Assembly (NCBI GenBank): GCA_031279915.1 | Contig: JAITHO010000151.1 | Coordinates: 1-7,603, forward strand | DNA: 7,603 nucleotides | Origin: Tannerellaceae bacterium | GTDB lineage: Bacteria > Bacteroidota > Bacteroidia > Bacteroidales > Tannerellaceae | Reading direction: 5' to 3' | Shown here: piece after piece, positions 1 to 5,752 of the stretch | Position numbering within the stretch: position 1 is the stretch's first letter | Layout: the number at the start of each line of letters is the position of its first letter | The notes under the pieces: model-generated | Databases searched by the model: none | Told to the model about the DNA's origin: nothing | What the model saw: only the letters and a program-made list of their open reading frames with translations | Made by a program: the position numbers and the translations under genes

Positions 1-173
1 GATATGTTGTTTTTGCTCTCGGATTTCCGTCGCGATATTGCGATATATAATTTTTGCTCTCGGATTTCCGTCGTGATATTGCGATATATAGTTTTTGCTC
101 TCAGATTTCCGTCGCGATATTGCGATATGTGGTTTTTGCTCTCGGATTTCCGGCGGGCCGTTGCGATTTGGAG
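1..173. repeat. 41-bp tandem repeat array, truncated by the left window edge
   Basis: Four consecutive full units start at 10, 51, 92 and 133, exactly 41 bp apart. Bases 1-9 (GATATGTTG) match the tail of copy 3 (GATATGTGG), so at least one more unit lies to the left. Each unit opens with a nearly invariant 20-base half (TTTTTGCTCTCGGATTTCCG; the only change is G to A in copy 3). The second half is AT-rich and contains a direct GCGATAT-T-GCGATAT doublet. Copies 1 and 2 differ at two positions, copy 3 diverges mainly in its last bases, and copy 4 is degenerate throughout its second half. Since 41 is not a multiple of 3, the array is not an in-frame coding repeat. Neighbouring copies are too alike to be CRISPR spacers. 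It ends directly at the promoter of the following gene. Function is unknown; a protein-binding array or a repeated non-coding RNA are both possible. Confidence 0.93.
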
Positions 174-199
174 TTGACATTTGTTTTTTATTATATTTG
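167..199 (+). promoter_or_regulatory. Bacteroides-type promoter for the DUF6261-like gene
   Basis: TTTG at 167-170 and TATATTTG at 192-199 match the Bacteroides -33 (TTTG) and -7 (TAnnTTTG) elements, with a 21-base spacer inside the usual 19-21 range. The -33 element lies within the degenerate fourth copy of the 41-bp repeat. Transcription would start around 205-207, giving a short A-rich leader of roughly 27 bases before the ATG at 233. No Shine-Dalgarno sequence is visible, which is normal for the phylum. Confidence 0.72.
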
Positions 200-232
200 C
201 GGAAATATTAATCACGTAAAAAAAACATATTC

Positions 233-1171
233 ATGACACGACTTATTTCAATAGCTTTCAAAACGATTCTCAAGAAGCTCCACATTGCAGAACATGCTGA
301 TTTCTACGAAAGCAACATCATCGCTCCACTTGCAGCTTTAATGCCCACCCTGCCAACGGTCAGCGGAATTTTTAACGCTCTCCAAACCATCTATCAGAAG
401 GAAGACGACCTTTACAAACAAAGCCAGGCTTCAATACTGACACAAGACGTCAAAAATTTGCACTCAAAGCGCATCTCGCTCTATGTTTATTTCTGGAACA
501 GCGTTGCCATCCAACAATACTTCGACGACCCAGCATTGGAACAGGCTGCCGCAAAGCTCGAATTTCTGCACAAAAACTATAAGAACATACCGGAAGCTGT
601 CTATACAGACGCCAGCGGATTGCTGACCAACTTCTTTGAAGATGCCGAAAAACCCGAATGGAGCGCCTTAATCCAAAGTCTCGGACTTACCGCACTGCTC
701 GGCAAGGCCAAGGCAGCCAATAATGCCTTCAAAACTATTTACCACGAACGCTCGTTCGACAAGACCCACATAGCACAAACTGGTAAAATCTCCGAAATAC
801 GCATCGAAGTTGACAACACATTCGAAATTCTCGTCGAAAACATCAACGCCGCATGGACTACCAACGAACTCGGCGCTAAAGACCCCGCCCTTCGCACCAA
901 ACTTCTCGAAGTAAAAGAGCACATCATCGCCGCCATATATCAAGCCGAAACAAACCTCGCCCGCCGTGGACATCACAAAGCCAAAGACGACGACAAGAAG
1001 GACGACGGAACCCAAGCCCCCGACACGACCAACCCTCCAGCTCCCGAGACCCCGCCGCAGCAACCGGATACGACCAACCCTCCGGCTCCGGACACCCCTC
1101 CGCAGCAACCGAACATCACGATCCCTCCCATCAACCCCGAGGATCTCAACCCGCCGGCAGCTGGGGAGTGA
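233..1171 (+). CDS. DUF6261-like protein with proline-rich repeated C-terminal tail
   Basis: This 312-residue protein has no signal peptide or membrane segment, so it is probably cytoplasmic. Residues 1-242 look mainly alpha-helical. Their order of features resembles DUF6261, an uncharacterised Bacteroidota family, as I remember it: an N-terminal segment with a conserved-looking H-x-x-F (HADF, 21-24), a middle stretch with a tyrosine and an acidic loop (YTDASGLLTNFFED, 124-137), then a LGLTALLGKAKAANNAF-type helix (150-166). A charged linker (RRGHHKAKDDDKKDDG, 244-259) leads to a proline-rich tail with two 15-residue units (263-277, 278-292) and a third, diverged PNITIPP-type start. The ATG at 233 fits the promoter, whose -7 element ends at 199. 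The gene appears monocistronic: a palindrome follows it and the next gene has its own promoter. No catalytic motif is recognised and function is unknown. The family assignment rests on remembered pattern similarity and is unverified. Confidence 0.85.
   Translation: MTRLISIAFKTILKKLHIAEHADFYESNIIAPLAALMPTLPTVSGIFNALQTIYQKEDDLYKQSQASILTQDVKNLHSKRISLYVYFWNSVAIQQYFDDPALEQAAAKLEFLHKNYKNIPEAVYTDASGLLTNFFEDAEKPEWSALIQSLGLTALLGKAKAANNAFKTIYHERSFDKTHIAQTGKISEIRIEVDNTFEILVENINAAWTTNELGAKDPALRTKLLEVKEHIIAAIYQAETNLARRGHHKAKDDDKKDDGTQAPDTTNPPAPETPPQQPDTTNPPAPDTPPQQPNITIPPINPEDLNPPAAGE
1019..1108 (+). repeat. In-frame 45-bp tandem duplication encoding the proline-rich tail
   Basis: Two adjacent 45-bp units (1019-1063 and 1064-1108) encode PDTTNPPAPETPPQQ and PDTTNPPAPDTPPQQ. 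By my count they differ at six bases, five of them silent, and the sixth changes Glu to Asp. A third partial unit starts at 1109 with PN and a shifted IPP pattern. The tail is likely extended and disordered, serving as a spacer or binding segment. Confidence 0.9.
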
Positions 1172-1197
1172 TTCGAAGAAATTAGGCCTTGATGATA

Positions 1198-1232
1198 GTA
1201 GAGACGTGATGCATCGCGTCTCTACGTGTTTT
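1198..1232 (+). terminator. Palindromic hairpin downstream of the DUF6261-like gene
   Basis: GTAGAGACG (1198-1206) pairs perfectly with CGTCTCTAC (1217-1225). The 10-base interior (1207-1216) contains the palindrome GATGCATC, so the whole element can fold into an almost continuous stem, with one T/G wobble. Only a short TTTT (1229-1232) follows, two bases after the stem plus G-T. It sits 26 bp after the stop at 1171 and well before the next promoter, which suits a terminator. The GTAGAGACG...CGTCTCTAC core also resembles a palindrome I recall as dispersed in Bacteroidota and cyanobacterial genomes, so it may be a repeat element used as a terminator. Confidence 0.6.
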
Positions 1233-1304
1233 ATACCCAGGCATGCAAAAAAGTCATTCCCGCACATTTCCAAAGAAGCAGCGGCGCATCAAAACTTAAC
1301 TAAG

Positions 1305-1336
1305 ATTGGAATTGCCCCGCAAAAGGCTTATGTTTG
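1305..1336 (+). promoter_or_regulatory. Bacteroides-type promoter for the MORN-repeat gene
   Basis: ATTG at 1305-1308 (TTG core 1306-1308) and TATGTTTG at 1329-1336 match the -33 and -7 elements with a 20-base spacer. Transcription would begin near 1343, leaving about 30 bases of AT-rich leader before the ATG at 1373. This placement decides the start codon: the in-frame TTG at 1334 lies inside the -7 element and would not be transcribed. Confidence 0.72.
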
Positions 1337-1372
1337 CCTCATCATCAATTCATAATTTTAAAATATATCACC

Positions 1373-2707
1373 ATGAAAAACTTTCTGATTATTGCGGCGC
1401 TGATCGCTAATACGCTGGTGGCTTTCGCACAGCAACCCGTACAGATTCACGACATCAAAATGATTAACCTTGGCGACGGTCGACTATATGCCACCAACGA
1501 CAAAGACAAGGCTCTCAACGGCAAGATGCGCATCATAACCGGATATACCACCGAATACATCGACGCACAATTCAACAAAGGATACGCAACGGGCAAGTGG
1601 GAATACTACAAAAACAACTTGCTGCAAAAGCGCATGAACTATTCCGAAGGACTAGCCGACGGAGAGGTCATCGAATATCACCCCGATGGCGAAACCATTA
1701 AGGCGACGGCCACCATGGTCAAGGGAAAAGTAGACGGCATTAACTACATGTACGACCGCAACGGCAAGAAGGAGTACGAACGCAGCATGCGCAACGGAAC
1801 AGCCGACGGATACGAACGCCGATTCGACCCCGACGGCAATATCACCGAGGAGCGCTTCTACAAAAACGGAAAGGCCGACGGAAAGGCGTTCCAGATCATC
1901 AACCGCAAACAATCCGACGAATACACCATGAGAGCCTCATATCTCAACGGACAGTACGACGGCGAATACTCCGAAACCTTCGCCAACGGCAATCCAAAAG
2001 TGAAGGGAGCATATACCGAAGGCAAACGGCAAGGCGTCTGGGAATACTTCAAGCGCGACGGAACTCATGCCAAGCCTACCGAAGAATACCTCGACAACAC
2101 CGTCATTCGACGCATTGAATACTTCACCGACGGCAAGGTGAGCCGAGAAGTTAACTTCAACAACGAAGGCCGAAAGCACGGCGCCGAAAAAGAGTATGAC
2201 TTTGAAGACGGACGCCTCACCAAAGAACAGAACTACGTTGACGGCAAGCTGCTCGGACGGCAAATGCGCCGCATGTCGAGCAACATCTACGGACGATACT
2301 TTGAATACTGCACCTACAACGAAGCCGGCAAAAAGCATGGCGACTACCTCGAAACCTTCGAAGATGGCGGGCAGATGAAATCCAAAGGCGTTTACGACAA
2401 CGACAAAAAGGTTGGCCTCTGGATATACGGCGATGACAGCGGCAAGGTTCCCCCCAAAGAGGAGGTCTACAACGACCGCGGAGCGCTGCTAAGCGTCAAA
2501 ATGTACGTCACAAGCGCTTCCTCCGGCAACTATTTCGAGCTAACCCATTACAACGATCGCCAGCAAAAGGACGGCGAATATCTCCAGATATGGGAAAAAG
2601 GCGGCAAGACGAAAATGAAGGGACAATACTCGCAGGGACGACAATCGGGTGCCTGGCTCACCTACGACGTCGACGGCAAACTGCTTAAGGAAGAGAGTAA
2701 GGATTAG
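1373..2707 (+). CDS. Secreted MORN-type (YwqK-like) repeat protein
   Basis: This 444-residue protein starts with a clear Sec signal peptide (MKNFLIIAALIANTLVAFA, likely cleaved after A19; the following QQ is not a lipobox), so it is periplasmic or exported. From about residue 65 to 440 it consists of some 12-14 degenerate repeats of the type G-x-x-x-G-x-(W/Y)-x-x-(Y/F)-x-x-(D/N)-G. The period is 24-25 residues, clearest where units begin near 88, 112, 137, 162, 187 and 211. Examples are LADGEVIEYHPDG, RQGVWEYFKRDG and QSGAWLTYDVDG. This is the MORN_2 pattern found in proteins often annotated as the YwqK family antitoxin. That name is inherited from Bacillus; no toxin gene is adjacent, so an antitoxin role is not supported here. 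The repeats should form an elongated beta-hairpin sheet, a plausible binding surface. An alternative in-frame TTG start at 1334 is rejected because it falls in the promoter. Substrate or partner is unknown. Confidence 0.9.
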   Translation: MKNFLIIAALIANTLVAFAQQPVQIHDIKMINLGDGRLYATNDKDKALNGKMRIITGYTTEYIDAQFNKGYATGKWEYYKNNLLQKRMNYSEGLADGEVIEYHPDGETIKATATMVKGKVDGINYMYDRNGKKEYERSMRNGTADGYERRFDPDGNITEERFYKNGKADGKAFQIINRKQSDEYTMRASYLNGQYDGEYSETFANGNPKVKGAYTEGKRQGVWEYFKRDGTHAKPTEEYLDNTVIRRIEYFTDGKVSREVNFNNEGRKHGAEKEYDFEDGRLTKEQNYVDGKLLGRQMRRMSSNIYGRYFEYCTYNEAGKKHGDYLETFEDGGQMKSKGVYDNDKKVGLWIYGDDSGKVPPKEEVYNDRGALLSVKMYVTSASSGNYFELTHYNDRQQKDGEYLQIWEKGGKTKMKGQYSQGRQSGAWLTYDVDGKLLKEESKD

Positions 2708-2714
2708 GCGCCGG

Positions 2715-3731
2715 CTACACCCTCGCGTACGGCTGCACATCCATACTGCAGAAGTCTCCGCGCAGATACTTGTAATGGCCCGTTATGGCAACCATGGCGG
2801 CATTGTCGGTGGTGAATTGAATGGGCGGGATGTGTATCGTCCAGCCGAACTGTTGGGCATGAGCGCGCAGTGATTCGCGAAGGGCGCTGTTGGCCGATAC
2901 TCCTCCGGCAAGAGCTACCTCGGCTATCCGCAAATCCTTTGCAGCCTTGCGGAGCTTTCGCATCAGTACCTCGACGATGCATGCTTGGAGGGATGCGCAG
3001 AGGTCGGCCTTATGCCGCTCCACAAAGTCGGGCTCCAATGCAAGGCGATCGCGAAGAGTATACAGGAAGGATGTTTTCAGTCCGCTAAAGCTATAATCGT
3101 AAGCAGCAACATTAGGCTTGGCAAAGGAGAAGGCCGACGGATTTCCCTCCGCCGCCAGGCGATTAACGACAGGGCCTCCCGGATACCCGAGGCCCATCAC
3201 CTTCGCGCACTTATCGAAGGCCTCGCCGGCCGCATCGTCAATCGTCCGCCCTATGATCTCCATCTCGAACGGACTGTCGACGCGGATGATCTGCGAATTG
3301 CCTCCCGAAACTAACAGGCAGAGGAAGGGGAATCGCGGCTGAGGCCTATCGACCTCCTCCGCCGTCCGAATAAAATGCGCCAGCACATGAGCATGCAGAT
3401 GGTTCACGTCTATCAGAGGAATCTCTAGCGATGCCGCCAACCCCTTTGCGAACGACACTCCCACCAACAGCGATCCCAACAGTCCCGGCCCGCGCGTGAA
3501 GGCAACAGCGCTCAGATTGCCCCTCTCTATCCCCGCCCGGCGAATCGCTTCGGATACCACCGGAACAATATTCTGCTGATGCGCCCGCGAAGCAAGCTCC
3601 GGCACCACCCCCCCATAAGCCTCATGCACCGACTGCCCCGCTATCACATTCGAAAGCAAAACCCCATCGCTCACAACCGCCGCCGACGTATCATCGCACG
3701 ACGACTCTATACCTAATATCACTGTCGACAT
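2715..3731 (-). CDS. tsaD: tRNA N6-adenosine threonylcarbamoyltransferase TsaD
   Basis: TsaD (Kae1/Gcp/YgjD family) transfers the threonylcarbamoyl group from threonylcarbamoyl-AMP to A37 of ANN-decoding tRNAs, making t6A, in a cytoplasmic complex with TsaB and TsaE. The 338-residue length is normal. Visible family landmarks are GIESSCDDT (7-15), YGGVVPELASRAH (39-51), FTRGPGLLGSLLVG (78-91), the metal ligands H111 and H115 in NHLHAH, SGGN (142-145), DDAAGEAFDK (165-174), GYPGGP (182-187), SFSGLKT (214-220), AGGVSAN (275-281) and the third metal ligand D309 in TTDNAA. All expected active-site residues are present, so the enzyme should work. SGGN replaces the SGGH of E. coli, which I recall as usual in Bacteroidota. 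The ATG at 3731 gives the standard MSTVILGIESS start. It is downstream of susD on the same strand but separated by a hairpin, and it converges on the MORN gene with 7 bp between stops. No clear promoter was found in the 132-bp gap upstream. Confidence 0.98.
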   Translation of the reverse strand: MSTVILGIESSCDDTSAAVVSDGVLLSNVIAGQSVHEAYGGVVPELASRAHQQNIVPVVSEAIRRAGIERGNLSAVAFTRGPGLLGSLLVGVSFAKGLAASLEIPLIDVNHLHAHVLAHFIRTAEEVDRPQPRFPFLCLLVSGGNSQIIRVDSPFEMEIIGRTIDDAAGEAFDKCAKVMGLGYPGGPVVNRLAAEGNPSAFSFAKPNVAAYDYSFSGLKTSFLYTLRDRLALEPDFVERHKADLCASLQACIVEVLMRKLRKAAKDLRIAEVALAGGVSANSALRESLRAHAQQFGWTIHIPPIQFTTDNAAMVAITGHYKYLRGDFCSMDVQPYARV

Positions 3732-3802
3732 ATTATTGTTTTTTTGGGGCCAAGATAAGGAAATATGGATGAGTCTCGAGATTTTGGCGGATGATAGAGA
3801 GA

Positions 3803-3833
3803 GAAGCCCGCTCTTGGTTGGGGAGCGGACTTC
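3803..3833 (-). terminator. Hairpin terminator of the susC-susD operon
   Basis: Read on the minus strand, GAAGTCCGCTC (3833-3823) pairs with GAGCGGGCTTC (3813-3803) in an 11-bp stem with one G/T wobble and a 9-base loop. It lies 30 bp beyond the susD stop codon. The sequence that follows on the minus strand is pyrimidine-rich (TCTCTCTATC) rather than a clean T run, so termination may be incomplete and some read-through into tsaD is possible. Confidence 0.65.
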
Positions 3834-3863
3834 GGTGTGATATAATATATAAACCTAAAGAGC

Positions 3864-5726
3864 CTAATAGTAGCCTTCGTTCTGGGCCTCGTTGTCCGGG
3901 GGCTTGGGCGAGAGGCGGTCGATATGGTTCTGCGGAATGGGCCGCAGCTTGTGATAGGGCTTGATGTTGGCGGCAGCGTCGGGATTGAACTTGAGGACGC
4001 GATCGTAGAGCGTCTCTGTGCGCACCAGATCCTCCCAGCGGTTCATCTCGCCGAACATCTCGCGGCAGCGTTCGTCGAGCATGAAGGCGATGAAGTCGGC
4101 GCTTATGTCGGCTGGCGTCACCAGTATCTCCTGCTCGGTTGAGGCGGTGAGGTTGGCCGGTGCGCCATTGTCAACCGTTGTCCACTCTTTGGGTTTGATT
4201 TCCCCCTCCTTATAAGCAGCCCTCTTGCGAACCACGTTGATGTATTCGGCGGCCTTATCGTAGTCGCCCTTTCTTCCGTAAGCTTCGGCGGCAATAAGAT
4301 ACGTTTCGGCGAAGCGCATGCGAATGAAGTTGCGCGATCCCTGCTCGTAGTTCATATCCGGACGCTCAACGTCTATCCATTTCCATAGGCATGGATAGAA
4401 GTGGTTGGTGTTGTTATCTACTGGGATGAGCGTGTACGTAGCCTTGGCTATGTCGGTTTGCATCTGCTTGTCGGCTTCGACGCTTATGATTGCTCCCTTG
4501 ATATCCTTAGCTCCGTAATACTTCGGAATGAAGTAGGCCGCCGTGTCTCCCACCTTAAACTTGGGCTTGCCCACGAGCTCTGCCGGCGGCTCGTAGAGAA
4601 GATCGGCTGTAGTCTTGCCGTCGGCATCGATGTAGTAGTATTTGCTTTGCCATACGGGTATGGAGGATTCGCGATTGGCGGGGAATGCCCATTTGAACAT
4701 CTTGTACAGTCGCGAATCGTTCAGTCGGTCGAAGATATTAGCCTGGAAGTGCGGCGTTGGTCTGACGCGCTTCCATGCTCGTCCCTGCAGAAGGTCGCGC
4801 TGCAATCCGGGCAGGTTCTCGTAGGTAGGCACCCAGTAGAGGTGCATCTTGTTGCCGTCGCCGTTGAAGAGCACTTCTCCGGTGAACTCTATGGCGAATA
4901 TCACCTCCGACGTTGTTTTATGCAGCTTCTGGTCGAAGAATGTTTGATAGTCGGGGGTGAGAGCGAACTTGCCGGATGAGATGACGGCGTTGGCGTAAAC
5001 GATAACGCTGTCCATGTCGGTAGCCTTCTGTCCGCGACTGTCGTTCACGGCGCTCCCTCGGGTGAGGTATACCTTGGCGAGCAGATTAGTTGCGGCCCAC
5101 TTGGTAGCTCGTCCGCGCTGGCTCTGCTGTGCTACGTCGGGCAAGGCTTCGGATGCGAATCGCAGGTCGGTGATGATAGCCTGGTAGATGTCGGCCACGG
5201 GAGCTCGCTTGAAGTCAGTAACGATCTCGGTGACGTTGCCCTCAAGATTGAGCGGTATGGGCCCGAAGTGCTGCACCAGATCGTAGTAGAAGTATGCGCG
5301 CATGAATCGTAGCTCACCTTCGCGCGATCGCTTCTCGGCCTCTGTCATATCCACCACTTTGGGCAGGTACATCAGCGCGGTGTTGATTCGGTTTATACCC
5401 TTAAAATTATTCTCCCAGAATTCGTAGAGGAGGCCGTGGCCGGAGTTCATCTGGACGCTGTACTTGTTGAAGGCATCTTTTTGTCCACCGTCGGCGCCTT
5501 CCCAGATGTAGTCGACGCCGTATTCGTTGAAGCAGTAGTATCGTTCGCCTCCCACGTACCATCGCATGGTGGTGTAGGCGCCGTTAACAGCGCTTTCCAT
5601 TCCGGTTTTAGTTTCGAAGAAGTCGTATGATACTCCGCTGACGACTTTTTCCTCCAGGAAAGAGTCGCAAGAAGAAAGGATTGCTATTGCTATAAGCGTT
5701 AAGCAGTATCTCGTTATACTTTTCAT
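3864..5726 (-). CDS. SusD/RagB-like outer-membrane nutrient-binding lipoprotein
   Basis: This protein is the surface-exposed lid and substrate-binding partner of the adjacent SusC-like transporter. At 620 residues it is on the longer side for the family. It begins with a lipoprotein signal peptide with lipobox LSSC (17-20). C20 is followed by DSFLEEK, an acidic stretch like the Bacteroidota lipoprotein export signal that sends lipoproteins to the cell surface. The N-terminal SusD-like domain (about 21-230) shows GELRFMRAYFYYDLVQHFGPIPL (137-159) and the TPR-like helix WAATNLLAKVYLTRG (210-224). The C-terminal RagB/SusD domain (about 320-620) shows RMRFAETYLIAAEAYGRKGDYDKA (469-492), DERCREMFGEMNRWEDLVRT (551-570) and the typical LRPIPQNHID (594-603) and QNEGYY ending. 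The ATG at 5726 places the signal peptide correctly. It lies 26 bp after the susC stop with no promoter between them, so the two are co-transcribed. The ligand cannot be deduced. Confidence 0.97.
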   Translation of the reverse strand: MKSITRYCLTLIAIAILSSCDSFLEEKVVSGVSYDFFETKTGMESAVNGAYTTMRWYVGGERYYCFNEYGVDYIWEGADGGQKDAFNKYSVQMNSGHGLLYEFWENNFKGINRINTALMYLPKVVDMTEAEKRSREGELRFMRAYFYYDLVQHFGPIPLNLEGNVTEIVTDFKRAPVADIYQAIITDLRFASEALPDVAQQSQRGRATKWAATNLLAKVYLTRGSAVNDSRGQKATDMDSVIVYANAVISSGKFALTPDYQTFFDQKLHKTTSEVIFAIEFTGEVLFNGDGNKMHLYWVPTYENLPGLQRDLLQGRAWKRVRPTPHFQANIFDRLNDSRLYKMFKWAFPANRESSIPVWQSKYYYIDADGKTTADLLYEPPAELVGKPKFKVGDTAAYFIPKYYGAKDIKGAIISVEADKQMQTDIAKATYTLIPVDNNTNHFYPCLWKWIDVERPDMNYEQGSRNFIRMRFAETYLIAAEAYGRKGDYDKAAEYINVVRKRAAYKEGEIKPKEWTTVDNGAPANLTASTEQEILVTPADISADFIAFMLDERCREMFGEMNRWEDLVRTETLYDRVLKFNPDAAANIKPYHKLRPIPQNHIDRLSPKPPDNEAQNEGYY

Positions 5727-5752
5727 TTTGATTCGTTTTTAAAGTGATAGTA

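Noticed and set aside
1..173. CRISPR array
   Set aside because: The whole 41-bp unit is repeated with few changes; there are no unique spacers and no cas genes in the window.
54..236. Plus-strand 60-codon reading frame over the repeat array, ending in an ATGA overlap with the next start codon
   Set aside because: It begins at a TTG inside a repeat, the 41-bp period shifts frame in each copy, and the promoter at 167-199 lies within it. It is chance openness rather than a leader peptide.
668..1273. 201-codon minus-strand reading frame
   Set aside because: It is the antisense shadow of the DUF6261-like gene. Its arginine/glycine-rich composition comes from the antisense of the proline-rich tail, and it crosses the palindrome at 1198.
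1334..1372. N-terminal extension of the MORN protein from a TTG at 1334
   Set aside because: The TTG lies within the -7 promoter element, and the extension would bury the clear signal peptide that starts at the ATG at 1373.
3750..3757. Possible tsaD promoter -7 element (TATCTTGG on the minus strand)
   Set aside because: It matches TAnnTTTG imperfectly and no TTG lies at the right distance upstream, so it is not listed as a promoter.
3774..3781. TCTCGAGA palindrome between susD and tsaD
   Set aside because: Only 8 bp, with no second copy or extension; expected by chance.
4401..4979. 192-codon plus-strand reading frame
   Set aside because: It is antisense to the SusD-like gene, which shows full family motifs in its own frame; the product resembles no family I know.
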